A stretch of DNA of 64,000 bases from Salminus brasiliensis (Eukaryota; Chordata; Actinopteri; Characiformes; Bryconidae). The position numbers were made by a program, and so were the translations under genes. Positions 11,221-29,930 of the stretch are shown one piece after another. Positions within the stretch are counted from its first letter, which is position 1, and each line of letters begins with the position of its first letter. The notes under the pieces were generated by a model, which saw nothing but the letters and a program-made list of their open reading frames with translations, was not told the origin of the DNA and ran no database searches. The stretch lies in the NCBI RefSeq assembly GCF_030463535.1, contig NC_132881.1, forward strand, positions 2,173,345 through 2,237,344, written 5' to 3'.

Positions 11221-12689
11221 GGAGCTCGTTTTCTAACACTTTAGAGTAACACTGTCCTAATTAAGACTATATAATATATATATATATGATCATTAACCAA
11301 GGATTATTAGTAAACATTTAGTTAACATAGTAAACAGCTGTAATACAAATACAAAAGAGATCAGGAACCACAGCCATCTGAAGTCTGATGAAGCTCACTG
11401 TTGTCCTTTTTACCCGTGCGTTATTATTATTAACAGCTTCATAATAATTTAAAGGTGTTTATGACCTAATTATTAACCTTACACACATTATAATATATTA
11501 TAAAGGATTTTTCTATTTTAATATAAAAAAAAACTTGACGACGAGGAGGGAGGGAGAGAGAGGAAGATTAATAGTGAGTGATTACCAATAGCAAAAATAC
11601 CTAAATAAACAGAAACGGGCAGGTGGGCTGTGTGTGTTTGACACATTTATAAATTAAAATTTCTATTTATTAATTTATTAAAAGATGAGCTACAGGCGTA
11701 CAGTGGCTACGTTTGCAAACGATTATTGCAATACCGTTTAGGAACACGAGGGGGCGACTGCGCTGCAGCACAATTTCACACCTTTACACTTTTAAATGAA
11801 GAAAACAAACAAATAAACAAACAAATAAATAAATAATAATCAAAAGTATTATTATTATTATTATTATTACCAAATATCATTGTTTATACAACAACATTCT
11901 AAAAACGATGCACACTACTTACTACTTATTTTTTCTAGTATTGAATATTCTTTTTCTTTCTTTTTTTTTCTCACAATAATCTGTATAATGTATAATATGT
12001 GTATTTGTATCTGCCACATTGCACAACTGTATGTTAGCAGCTGTTGTTTATGCCTTATTGTCAAACGCTAGATTTCAAATCTTTCTAAATTAACATTTTC
12101 CTCATATTTAGTGTCATGGCTTTAGTCACAAGCTCTGAGACTTCCTAGCAAAGACAGACTCAAATCCCGATTTCGGCTCAAATGCAGAATGTAATATTTA
12201 TTATTATTATTATTATTATTAATATTTGAATGGTTAAGGATTCGAGCTGGTTGAAGGACTGCTATAGACACTATCGCCCTCCAGTGGTCACAGTCCGCCA
12301 ACGCTCGTAGGATAGTTGCACAGAAGCACAGGCGATTGACTGTTTATTGCTTTAGTTTCTCAACAAAATACAGTAATTCATCATTAATGTCTAAACATGT
12401 ATTAAATGCACTAATGCTCGTTTTACAGGCAGGACTCTCGACGCCTGTTAGACGTGAACACTGCAGCTGCTCACTGTCCGCCTGATCCCGTTCACTTCCA
12501 TTGTTTTCCGTGTTTCTGGCGCCCTCTCGCGTCCCCGTAAGGTATTACAGTACACTCTCGTAAACGTGGCCACTGTAAAGACTGCAGAGGCTGTTTTATA
12601 TCCACTGAGCATCAACTCAAAACGAGCAGCTTCAGGATTCTCTCCGATTTACAAAAACAGAAGACTCCTGGGTTGTCACTGTGCTAATG
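11221..12689. other. intergenic spacer between trip11 and golga5
   Basis: AT-rich spacer with short microsatellites (ATT near 11,850 and 12,200; TA near 11,275; AAAC/AAAT near 11,810-11,835) and no convincing exon. It separates the trip11 promoter from the golga5 poly(A) site, about 1.5 kb. Confidence 0.6.
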
Positions 12690-12695
12690 TTTATT
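12690..12695 (-). terminator. golga5: golga5 poly(A) signal
   Basis: Minus-strand AATAAA (plus-strand TTTATT), 484 bp beyond the golga5 stop codon. It is the first canonical hexamer seen in a suitable place, implying a 3' UTR of about 0.5 kb. Confidence 0.6.
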
Positions 12696-13178
12696 AAAAG
12701 AAACCAGAAGAGGTAAGAAAAGCAATGGATCTGTAACAAAAATAGCCGACCTTGATTAAAACCGAGTGAAACCACTTGCCAGACGATAGTCTTTGTTAAA
12801 TAAAACCCAAACCTCTGTCCTTAAACCCCTTTAAATAAAACCCAAGGCAATCTGTCTGTATGTCTCAGCTGAGACAGTGCTTCAATACCATCCCCATTCC
12901 ATACATCCCACAGATTACAATGAAGGCAGACAGAGAAGGAGGAACACATGAAACACAACTGAAGAGGAGAGAGAGATGATGATGATGATGATGATGATGC
13001 TGCTGCTGCTGCTGTCCCACTGAACACCGCTGCAAATGGTCAGTACCAGTTCAGACAGATTGCACATATGTATGAGCCATCGTCCAGCTGCTGACAGCTT
13101 ATAGTATAGATCTATAGATTTCTTCTGTACATGTAGATCATCTCATACATATTTAATATACATTAAATTCATAATCTT

Positions 13179-15806
13179 CTATCTGCCGTCAGGATGGGAT
13201 GCTTGCGGGTGCATCTCTGGTGTGTACGTCAAGAGCACGATCATAACCCAGAGGTGCAGTAGTGCCTAGAGAAAGAGAAAGAGAAAGAGAGAGACATTAA
13301 GCCATGTGGGAGACTGGGGTTCGATTCCCTGTCTGGGTGACTAAGCTGCGCTTAGTATTGGGCAAGACTCCTAACATTACACTGGTTACACTGGCCTGCC
13401 TCTGTAATAAGAGTAACCTCGCAGGTCGCTCTGGATAAGATGAAGTAAATGTAATAAATGATTATAAGCCCCCTGACCAAAAAAAATAAATAAATAAATA
13501 AATAAAAATAAAAAAGGGGGAGTGATCTTGTGTGTTTAATTAACGTAGTAGTAACTTCAGGCTCCTGCAGATGGCGCTGTATGAGGATGATGGGTGATCA
13601 TGAATCGTAAATATGGAACGTTTAATATTTAGCACTCAAAGCCACTCACCACTGGCACGGTCATCTGCCATGTTTACATCCACTTTGTGAGAAACTCCCA
13701 CCTGCTTCTTAAAGTGGGGGGGTGTTTCATTCAGGGCAGACGGTGCAGTGTGCGGACAGTTATTATCTGCGGGGTCTCTCATCGGTTAGGATCATTTTAA
13801 TAATCCTGTAATGTGGGCGAGGCATTCACTTGCACATTAATCAAATGCCCTCATGCACAGATTTGCACATGTGTGTATTTACTGTACGTACTGTACTGCA
13901 CCCTGTCTCCTGTTTTGTGTATTACTGTACCACATTTACCTGTTCCTGAACCGGACATTTAACCAACAGTGTTTGATTGTCATGTACAACCCTGTATTGA
14001 ACTGAACACTGTATCAGAATTTCATGATGAATGGACCAATAAAAATGCTCCAAAATTAATTGGAGTAAAATCTTTTTACATTGACTTCCGATGAAAGTTA
14101 AGAAGGATTTTCCTCCTCCTGTAAATCTGCTGTTTTGGAGATAATGGGACCCTGCTTGGAGGTTCACTCACCATATAAACGATTACAAAGACTCTGGCCG
14201 CTGGATAACGTCTGAGAAAGATCCCTAGCCGGATGCTGGGTGGAGAAGACAAAAAAATAATGAAATTATTTATGAACTCAATGTTAGTGTGAGTGATGAG
14301 TCAATGCCATGAATCTGACACAGGACCGGTTACACAGCTCACCTGAAGCGATCTATGGTGCTGGCAGCTTTGCGCACTTTCCCGTATACCCCTGACGTGG
14401 AGCCGTCCTGGTCACTGAACAGAACCGGAGTGTTCCTCTGTCTCGCGCCTGTTTACAGCACAACACAGTGCTTTACAGCACAACTACAGTACTTCTCTAC
14501 AAGGACTCGACAAGATGTGTCAGTTGCAATGGGTACAACTTAAAAGTAGCTGAATGCATTCGTTAGAAGGGGTGTCCACAAACATTTGGACATATAGTGT
14601 AATAAAGTAGCACTGTTATTTTTAACACTGTAGTTTTTGACTGAGTGTGATTGTGTATAACTGCCATGAATACACAAATATGTCAGGCGTCCACATCTAT
14701 ACAGAACTGTACAGTCATGCCGACCTGGTCCCTCCACCGCTGCCATGTTGATGTGTGGGCCACTGCTCTGGCCGCCCTGGACGCTCTTGAGCTGCTGCTC
14801 CAGCCGTTCCAGCTGGAAGATGAGCGAGCTCTTCTCGGTGCCCAGAGCCTCCAGCATCGTCTGCTTCTGGATCAGCGTCTCCGTCAGCTGGTGCAGGCGC
14901 CCCTCCAGCTCCGCCTGGCTGCTGCTGCTCAGGGCTTTATTGGTCAGCTGGAGAGATACAGAGAGAAAAAATGATAAGAAAAGGGTGGATAAATAAGTTT
15001 CCATCAAAATACAGAAATTAGGTAAATGCTCAAAAGTGAAGGTCACTCTAATTGTGCTTCTGCTGTTTCTAATTTGATAATTTGAATAAACTGGGATATA
15101 CTGTAACTAAAGGGTGTAAAAAAATAGATATCAAAGTATTGTGATATTATATTTTGCAATACTGTATTGGTTCTCAAAAATACAGGATCACAACAATGTT
15201 GTGTTGGCATGTTTTGATCATGACAACTTTCCTAAGTTTTAAAAAAAATGTTTTTATTATATATATATTTAATTATGTAATCCAATGAATCGTAACTTCT
15301 GTATCACCAGGTTTTTGCAACATTAGCACCAGATCCTTTTAGTCCTCCAAGTTGTAAGCTGAAAGTCACCTGGTTCCTGAGTTTCTGGATCTCGTCCTCT
15401 CTGTCCTTGATGCGACTCTGCAGCGAGCTTTTAGTACGATGCTGCTCCTCCTCCACGTACTGCAGCTCCTGTGACGCACACACCGATTTTACATCATAAC
15501 AAAAAACCCAAACTTCTCCATCCTCCCGTCCATCTACAACAGTGGTCCTCAAACTTTGAGCCCCTCTCTACTGGTCCTTACCTTCATGTAATGTCATGGT
15601 TGTGCGACAGTACAGAAATCTTATATATACTTAAATGGGTGTTTTAAGATAACTGTTGTTAGTGACCAGTGGCCACATTTTTAAATGAAATGAACAGAAA
15701 TGAGACAGAATGTCTGCACCCCCTCTTTGTGCCCCCCAAGGAGCCACAGCCCAGTTTCAGTTCTATTTCAGCTTTATTTCTCTGAAACACACACACACCC
15801 ACCCAC

Positions 15807-15865
<59 letters not shown>

Positions 15866-18800
15866 ACCTGTTTGCAGCGTTCCAGCTCTGCCTCCACCTC
15901 TTGCTTGGCTCTGCTCTGTTGTGCCTGTTGCTCCAGCAGCTCCTGCTGCTGCTCCCTCCAGCTCTCAGCCTCCACCACAGCCTGGCCCTCCAGCTCCTGC
16001 AGCAGAGAGCGTACCGGGTCAATGCACAAAGCCACGAAACACAGCAGAATTATTGCATTATTACCTAATTATGACCCAATTACTATTCCTTGATTAATAA
16101 AATTCCAAAATTAGGCTGTGTAATGATCACCTTCACACTGATGCATCTCAACATGCAACAAGACAAGGCATGCAACCGATACTGATGCACATGTAAATAT
16201 GCATCCATATGCATTTTGCATCCTGCACTGGAATAAACAGCACCTCTGTAAAATAACAGAGACACAGTGCCTCTGTAAATAACAGTTTCTAGTCTAACTG
16301 AAATGAATTCCCCACCTCAGATACTGCGTCCATTATATTCAGCAGATCCCCCTGGATCTGTTCTCTGCACCGGGTTTTTGTGGTCATGCGAGTTTGAAAT
16401 TACATGCACCTGTATCTCTGAACGAAGGGTCTGGATCTGGGCCTGCAGTTTCTGGATCTCCTCTCTCTGGAGCTCCTTCTCGTGCCGTAACTCCTCCAGT
16501 TCCACTCCTGCAGCTCCTGCTCCTCCATCCAGCACATCCAAACCGGAGCTCTCCTTCAGACTGCTGATGAGCTTCTCCTTAGACTAGAAACACAGTTCCA
16601 GTGTAAGGGTATACAATTGATACCCAGTAGAAATGTTTAAAATTGCTCCACCACCACATGGGCTACAAACTGTAGCTGGAAACTTAAAAAGTGCACCTAA
16701 ATGATTTTAGGCGTTTCTAATAAAATGGCCAGCACGCCTAAATAGGCAGTAGGCGTGCCCAATTCAGTGTAGCCAGGTACATTTCAGCATTTTCAATAAC
16801 ACAGGATTAGGATACCGCCTGTGTTCATGCAGAAGTATTGGTAGAGGGCAGAGGGAGCGGAGACCTGTAGGATGCGAGATGCTTTGTTTTTGTAGTCTTG
16901 CAGCTCCTGTCTGGCGTAGTCTGCAGCAGACCGGGCACTTTTGGCCTGCTGCTGGAGCTCCTCCGCTCTCTGCTTCTCCTCCGCCACTCTGCGCTCCGTA
17001 GTAGTCAGTGACTCTGCCAACGTATGCCGCTCCGCCTCCGTCTTCGCCAGCCGTGCTGCAAACTCACTCTGGCAAAAAGAACGCAAACTGGGACTGAGAC
17101 TGGAGTATTGAGTGCTCATGGGAAAATTGCAAAAAGAAATGTGTGATGTCATGAATAAACGGTGTATTTACTCTTGTCGCTGAATGCAATCAAATCAAAC
17201 AAATGCTCCAAAATCTAGTACAAAGCTTTCTTCCCTGGACAGTAGAGACAGTTACTCCAACAAACGCAGGAAAAACTATTTTTAATGAACCTTTTTTTTT
17301 TTTAACAAATTGTCCTCTCTTGGACTCCGGCTGCTGATGGTAAGCAGAATGACCCGGGATTCGAATGAACGATCCCAGGATCATAGCGGCAGCGCCTTTG
17401 CACACGGAACCACTCGGAACCTCACCCATGTTATTTCCTAATGAACTATTCTATATGCCTCTAGATGTTTCCTCATCTCTAAGTACTTCTGTTTGTTCAG
17501 TGTACCTACCTGCATCTGTCTGTAGCCGTCCTGCTCTCTCTTGAGGGCAGCCTCAGCCTCTCGGACACGATCCTGCAGCGTCTGCAGAGCCTGAGAGTGT
17601 AGACTGTTCCCCTCGCTGTGATCCTGCAGGATTCTAACAGCCACAAACAGCAGGACAGATAAAGAGTGAGATCTACCAAGAATACCAGGCTAAAACAGTA
17701 AGAAGCACCTGAATACGTTTAAGACTAAATAAACCATTATGGAAAAATGTCAAATAAAATGGCAATGAAACTCTGCAGTGAAAGAAGCGTTAGGACCTTA
17801 CCTGCTCCTTTCGTTCTGGGCCTCCTCCAGAGCACAGCTTCGGGCCTTCAGTAACTGATCTGCTTCATCCAGTCGCACCTTCAGGACGGCCAACTGAGCG
17901 TCCTTAGCCGACAGGGCTTCTGTGAGATCGTCGACCTGCGACCGTAGCTCCCTGACGGCGCGATCGGTGCGAGACTGCTCCGTGTTCCATTTATCCGTAC
18001 GAGCTCGGGCCTGGTTCAGCTCTGCAGAGGCGAGAGTGCAGGTAAACGCTGGTGCAGAATTGGATCGGGACTGCATGGACTGATCTTAGATAGATGTTAA
18101 TCTATCTCAGAGATCCTTGATAATTATGAGCCCTGGTGTCTAACTTGCATTTAACTCCAGCTCCAGACAGGAATTCTGGAGTACTGGAGGGGTAAACTGG
18201 AGGGGTAAACTGCTACTTCAACTAGAATGACCGTACAGCTCTCTCACCCTCCTGCGTGTCTTTTGCTCTCTGGACGAGGGAGGCCATCTCTTGGTTCAGA
18301 GAGGACACTTCGCTGCGCAGGAGCTGGTTCTCCAGGCGCAAGTTGGACAGCACCTGCCCGACCTGCTCCTCGGGGGCTGCAGAGTCCACCACGGCTGGGG
18401 GGTCCAGGGGAGCAGCAAGCCCAGAGTCAGAGCTCTCTGGAGTATCACCTGTAGGGGAGGGGGTACTGCATGACAAACATGACACACTAGGTCCACAGAA
18501 TCTAGTGTCACCCCCTGATTACAACCACTCACTGCCTACTCACTAACATGGGTGGGGCTAAAAACAGTGCCAGTCAAAAGTTGAGTGGGTGCTGATCTTC
18601 TTAAAAACACTGGATCCAAAAATATGGTTAAACTAGCATTAGATCTATTGTTCTTAAGATGATGATGATGATGATGATGATGATGATCAGCACACAGTCA
18701 ACCAGGTGTGACCATAAATCAAGATCAAATAACTGAACAAAGCCTATTTGATAGTCATCCCAAAGCCATTTTTATCTTCCTCTGCACCCATCTCTGACAC

Positions 18801-19572
18801 AGGAAGGTCTGGAGGCCCCTAAAACAGATCCATATTCACAGCCAGGCATAAGCTATAGTCTTGGACTAAACTGAGGGTTAATCATGGTGGTACCTTGACT
18901 GAAGTCTCGAGCGGAGCCATCCTCTGTCTTGGCGCTGTGCGTGCTGGCGCTGAGTGAGCTGAGGCTGGAGTTTCGGGACAGGCCACACGTGGAGGGTGGT
19001 GTGGCAGGGGCAGAGGGGACCCTCTGGGGAGCTGCAGTGACCGAGCCAGCCGTTACCTGTCCCTGAGCCAGACCTTCTGCCATGCCCATCTCACTGGGCG
19101 GCGTATCCCTCCTGGTCTCCCTCCTATCGCTCTGAGGCGGATCCGAGCTGTTCAGGAAGTCAAACAGAAGGTCATCGTCCACTTCGGGCTTCTTGGGCCG
19201 GACGAAGTTGGAGGAGGCTCTAACAGAGGTGCTGCTACTGCTGGAAGGGGCAGAGCCCAGCTGAGTCGAGCTGTACACGTTGGAAGTGCCGGCGAGTGCG
19301 GTGGCTTTGGATTTCTTGATGTTCCCGGCTGCTGCAGCAATAAAGCCAGGTGTCTCCTGGGTGGAGGATGGAGCAGTGTACGCATGCTGAGGCTCGTAAG
19401 AATCCCTATAGGCTGCTGAACTCTGCTGAGAAGAGTCGACAGAGTCCGAAGGGCCGTAGGACGTCAGGGAGGACCTCTGGGTCGAATGTTTGGTCAGAGC
19501 GGTGGCTGCTCCCTGGTCCACTTTGTTCAAGAAGTCCTCGGCTCGGCCGGCCAGATCAGCCAACCAAGACAT
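13179..19572 (-). CDS. golga5: golga5 (golgin-84), complete coding region
   Basis: Golgin-84, a tail-anchored coiled-coil tether of the Golgi rim that captures intra-Golgi vesicles (family knowledge). Coding exons: 18894-19572 (ATG 19572), 18248-18448, 17802-18021, 17510-17633, 16865-17068, 16410-16583, 15868-15996, 15370-15468, 14725-14947, 14343-14448, 14172-14235 and 13179-13265 (stop 13181-13179). All junctions are in phase and give 769 residues, against about 731 in human. Residues 1-21 (MSWLADLAGRAEDFLN...) match the family start, and DDDLLFDFLNSS is the conserved acidic motif. SNLRLENQLLRSEV and HQLTETLIQKQTMLE are typical coiled-coil blocks. A single transmembrane anchor near residues 733-755 (ARVFVIVYM-ALLHLWVMIVLLTY) precedes an 11-14 residue lumenal tail. 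A noncoding exon lies at about 20,819. The intron after exon 15868-15996 starts with a (GT)n tract. Confidence 0.97.
13297..13470 (+). mobile_element. tRNA-derived SINE in the last golga5 intron
   Basis: A box-B-like GGTTCGATTCCC is followed by the tail TCGCTCTGGATAAGATG, a combination typical of fish tRNA-derived SINEs, and then an A-rich (AAAT)n end near 13,485-13,510. Inserted antisense to golga5. Confidence 0.65.
13960..14130. repeat. dispersed repeat shared with 39,760-39,850
   Basis: The text TCATGATGAATGGACCAATAAAAATGCTCC... is the approximate inverse of GGAGCATTTCTATTGGTCCGTTCATCAT near 39,815-39,842, so the same element is present twice in opposite orientations. Class unknown. Confidence 0.5.
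14440..14605. repeat. dispersed repeat copy in a golga5 intron
   Basis: It ends in AGAAGGGGTGTCCACAAACA followed by TTTGGACATATAGTGT, the same tail seen at 4,951-4,980 and 58,441-58,473. Upstream sequence (CTACAAGGACTCGACAAGATGTGT) also matches the 4.9-kb copy. It lies between golga5 coding exons 9 and 10 and overlaps the 3' part of the intron. Confidence 0.55.
15805..15863. repeat. (AT)n(AC)n microsatellite at a golga5 donor
   Basis: (AT)n passes into a pure (AC)n run that ends only a few bases from the splice donor of golga5 exon 15868-15996. In the transcript the intron therefore begins GTATTGTGTGTGTG. Confidence 0.95.
18657..18688. repeat. (GAT)n microsatellite in golga5 intron
   Basis: About ten GAT triplets between golga5 coding exons 1 and 2. 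A similar (GAT)n(GCT)n run lies in the golga5 3' UTR at about 12,975-13,014. Confidence 0.9.
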
Positions 19573-19719
19573 CCTGAAATCTGAGAAGACATGGATTCAT
19601 GATTATCTGTCAAAGCAAGCAAGAGGTTCCCCCCACCCCAAATAACCCACCCTAAATAACCGACCCTTTTGTAACCCCTAGCATTAGTAGTGCTTCAGAT
19701 ACTAGGAGGGTAAGCACTT

Positions 19720-19865
19720 CACACACGTCTTGGCGATGCCACCAGACACACTTGGAGGAAAGCGCTGGGTCCCCAGCTCTGCCGTACCAATGTTGCTTAA
19801 GTCTGATGAGGGAAGAGAGCGCCATCTACCCACCTGGAGAGAGCATGGCCTTCATGGCCTGAAAT
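19720..19865 (-). mobile_element. SINE fragment, inverted
   Basis: GAGAGAGCGCCATCTACCCA and CGCTGGGTCCCCAGCTC are the inverse of the body of the SINE copies at 45.8 and 58.0 kb. Located in golga5 intron 1, just upstream of the first coding exon. Confidence 0.5.
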
Positions 19866-20624
19866 CTGACCCACTTTTTTTTTCCAGATGTTACAAAAAA
19901 ACAACAACACATTTACATATTTCCACCCATCCAGCCAATAGCAGTGTAGCCCCATCCATTACTGCTGAGTGTTTCAGCCTAGCTGGATTGTCTGATTTCT
20001 GAATAAGGCAAAAAATACAGTGCAGCCAATCATCAACTGATCAATTTTACACATATAATGTCTCCTAAAGACCAACCAATGGTTAGCCAGTGGTCAGGTA
20101 AAATTCAGCATATATTTAGCCCATGCTCAAAACAATTAATATAACAATAACAATAAAAAATAATTGAAGGACTTTACCTTCTTGCTTAAACCTTTTTTTT
20201 TAAAAGACCAAGTTAACCAAGACGATCATTAGCGACCATTATCTAATTACATAATAAAAGTCTCATGAGATACTAATATCCATATATTTAATAGCTACAA
20301 CTACTGGACATTAGATCTATCTGACATGCTAACCTAAGATAAGCAAGGGTGTTTATCCCTTGTTTATTAAACGTCTACACCTATTTAATAACGATAAGCT
20401 TAATTCTATAGGCGCACCCAAGCCAGTCTAATCACTAAGGGTTAAGGGACTATGTCCTGCCACAGCAGGATTTTTGTAATCAATAACAATCAATAAACCA
20501 AAAATCAATTTAGCTGCTAACTCGTCTAATTTTATGGGAGCTGTAGCACCTCGTCTGAGAATAATGTCTTAGTCTAGTTTGGTTTTTAGAGACGGCAAAC
20601 CCAGGTTCAGAAGGTGGAAAGGCT

Positions 20625-20741
20625 CCGATCCAGGTTCAGAAGGTGGAAATCCGCGCCAGGATTTTGTTCCAACTGTCAGGCCGGCTCTGACAGTTGGAAC
20701 AAAATCCTGGCGCGGATTTCCACCTTCTGAACCTGGATCGG
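20625..20741. repeat. perfect 54-bp inverted repeat (foldback) in golga5 intron 1
   Basis: Left arm 20625-20678 and right arm 20688-20741 are exact reverse complements over 54 bases, checked base by base, with a 9-base spacer (GGCCGGCTC). A 20-bp segment of the left arm, CCAGGTTCAGAAGGTGGAAA, is also present as a direct copy at 20601-20620. In RNA from either strand this would form a long uninterrupted hairpin. It lies within 200 bp of the golga5 exon 1 donor. Confidence 0.97.
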
Positions 20742-20818
20742 CTACCGGAGCTTGCTTTAGCTCTGTTTAGCCTAGCTTCGCTCTGAATTTAAATATAACA
20801 AAAATATGTTTTAAATAC

Positions 20819-21010
20819 CTGAAGCGTTTCAGTTGTATTGAAGACCGCAAGAGAAACTTTTCGAAAGCATTTTCTGTAGTAAAACGGGATCCAGTTCCCT
20901 CCCGCTGTTAGCCCCGGAACACGGCCAGCGTTAATGTTGTCATTCCTCTCCTATCAGCATCAGCTGAATCCGGCTCTACGTGGCCCGGAGACTCGTTAAA
21001 GGGCCGGAGC
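20819..21010 (-). promoter_or_regulatory. golga5: golga5 noncoding exon 1 and promoter
   Basis: Minus-strand CTTCAG|GTATTT is a splice donor with the exon ending at 20819. Upstream, 20,880-21,080 is CpG-rich and lacks a TATA box. The coding exon begins right after TTTCAG|G at 19573, so the first exon should be untranslated. The transcription start was not located. Confidence 0.6.
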
Positions 21011-21089
21011 TCAGTGTGTGTTTACCGGGCAGGCAGAGAGCTGCTGCCCCCTACTGCTACCCAGCCAGCTCCAGCTCACTCAGACGAGA

Positions 21090-21092
21090 ATT

Positions 21093-21130
<38 letters not shown>
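21090..21130. repeat. (TA)n microsatellite
   Basis: About 15 TA dinucleotides just upstream of the golga5 promoter region. Confidence 0.95.
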
Positions 21131-21136
<6 letters not shown>

Positions 21137-21344
21137 TTATTATTATAATAATTTTGAGCTACACCTAAGCCGGCCGTGATATCCAACAGGGGACAGAAAA
21201 TATTATCCTGTCCTGTCAACATTGGTATTTTCTGATGTTGAATTTCTATATAAAATATTTTTTATAAAATCAAGTTTTTAATTAAATAATTATTTAAATT
21301 TGGTAGCCAATTAACCCATACATACATAGCTCCCCCTGCAACTA

Positions 21345-21605
21345 GCAATGATCCCGACACTAGGGACATAAGGATGCGGAAGCCAGCCACCAGTGCGGCA
21401 TCACAGGGCACCGTCCCGCTCTGAGGAAAGCGCAAAAGCAGAAGGTCCCCAGCTGCACCACACCAGCTAACAGAGGCCTGTGTCAGTCAACGTCATTTAA
21501 GAATGATAAGGGGGGAGAGAGCGCCATCTACCCGCCTGTACAGAGAGGATAGCCAGTTGTGCTCTCTCTGATTCAGGCCTCTGATGGCAAAGCGGCCTGG
21601 CTCGA
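21345..21605 (-). mobile_element. SINE copy, inverted
   Basis: Inverse orientation of the SINE body seen at 40.0, 45.8 and 58.0 kb: GAGAGAGCGCCATCTACCCG, GGTCCCCAGCTGCACCACAC and CGGAAGCCAGCCACCAGTGC are shared features. It sits in the golga5-rtf1 spacer. Confidence 0.55.
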
Positions 21606-22218
21606 GTATCAGTGCCTTTTTGCCTTGACATTTTGTACTTATTAATGCCAAATTCAACATTCTCACATTTATAAACATACTACAAAAAACTGGCTTGGAT
21701 GCATAGGTATGTATTTTGTTTAATTGAGCCATTATCATTAAAATTAGAAGTAGTACAGAACTGTTGATTAATATTTTATTTGTTATATATTATATTAAAT
21801 TATATTGTTTTATTCTATTTTATTCACACAAAATATAATATATGATATGATAAAATAATGTAATGTTGACCTTTCACAACACGAAAAATATTTTGAAAGA
21901 CATGTTATTTTTAATGTTGTGCTTTGGGTTTTAACCAAAGGACAGGTACCCTTTTTAAGTGTTGGTTTGTCTTCATGGTTCTTCCTCCTCTCCTGTGGGA
22001 GGATTTCCTGACCCCCTCAACCTTACAACCCTGATTTTGTAAAGCGGCTGAGACAAGGCCCACTGTAATAAGAGCCGAAGGAATACATTCCTAATATTCA
22101 AAAATTCACCCTAGCTGTTGACAAAAGTTCTTAATTTTAGTGAGAAAGACCTCGATTACCTTCTTTTAGAAGGTGTTGTTAGAACATACCAGCTGACAAC
22201 GTACGAAACAGTGCTTTC
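21606..22218. other. AT-rich spacer between golga5 promoter and rtf1 3' end
   Basis: AT-rich sequence without a recognisable exon. It includes fragments of dispersed repeat (AAAGCGGCTGAGACAAGGCC near 22,040). By comparison with human gene locations a synteny break falls in this spacer. Confidence 0.5.
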
Positions 22219-22224
22219 TTTATT
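22219..22224 (-). terminator. rtf1: rtf1 poly(A) signal (candidate)
   Basis: Minus-strand AATAAA, about 1.07 kb beyond the rtf1 stop. The interval 22,225-23,294 would be the 3' UTR and contains several A/T homopolymer runs. Nearer, weaker signals may also be used. Confidence 0.5.
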
Positions 22225-23294
22225 TTGCCACACTCATCCCAAATGGCCAAATCTTATTTACAAGGCATGCCACATCAATACAAGAACCGACGAAAAGACA
22301 TCATTAATAACCAATGATCAATAGTCAATAACACATCATCATCTCTGGGGTGGGGGGGTGAGGGGACAAGGGAGATACTGAGAAAATAAAAATCAGAACC
22401 AAAAAGATTAACAGCTCTCCACATTTCCCACTGAAAAAGAGGTGAACAGAGGTATTCGATCCGCTTGTTTCTTATTTGTTATAAAAAAAAAAAAAAAAGG
22501 AGCAGGTTTCGTGTCCGTTAGAGGAGTGTAATGTCATTATTCGTCTCGTTCTTCAGATGTTCCTCAAATGTTCAGATTGCACAGAAACTGAGACTCAAGT
22601 TTCCACAGATGGCTTTAAAAAAAAAAAAAAGCTTGTGAGGGAAAATGCACTCATAAAAATTCCTCCAAATGTCCATAGTTTAATGAGATAGTGTCCTTCT
22701 TTATCACGATCATTCACACGCTCTGATTGCTCCAAAGGCTGGTCAGATATAAAATGCGATCATCTATGAAGACTAGGATGAAAACATGGACATTTCATTA
22801 CTCGAAAAACAGAAAAAAAAAACAAAAGGCAAGACTAAAGAGAGGAAAGACAATTGTCGGGTTCGATTCTCAGTAAATAGACCAGTGGACAATTTCCTCC
22901 CTTAAAAAAAGTGAGTCTATAAAGAAGACAAGAAAAAAATAAACACTCAAAACAGTCATATTTCATGAAACTGTCATGTTTTCTCTGACTTTCACAATGC
23001 TTGCGCACATAACTGCACAAGTATACATCTTGGACCATACACTCCCTTTCATACACACGCACACACACACACAAACGCATTCACACAAAGGTATACATGT
23101 ATACAAGCTCGCACACATTCCAACCACATTCTTCTTTTCTCACACACACAGGTAAGGTGGGATGGGGATGAGGGTGGGGGTGTATAGCTTCGGCCTCAGT
23201 CTCAGTTCCCAGTGCAGTTTGCTAACACATGCAGGAGGAGATGGAGCAGGGGTAGCGAAAGGAGGATGGGAGGGGGGCGGGAGCGGGGAGGAGG

Positions 23295-29765
<6,471 letters not shown>

Positions 29766-29930
29766 GGTGAGTTAGCTCGCTCTCCTCTGCTGCGTTTGTT
29801 TGTCTGACACGAACCAGCCGCGACTCCGCGAGTCCTCCGAACGCACGGGGGCGCGCACGCGTCGAAGCGTCTGTGACGCAGCTGCATCGAAACGGTGCGT
29901 CAGAGTCGCGCTTGCGTCAAAACATAACAC
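29766..29930 (-). promoter_or_regulatory. rtf1: rtf1 CpG-rich promoter / 5' UTR
   Basis: High CpG density immediately upstream of the rtf1 ATG (CGCACGGGGGCGCGCACGCG near 29,841-29,860), with no TATA box. It faces away from ndufaf1, which starts 1.8 kb away. Confidence 0.6.
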
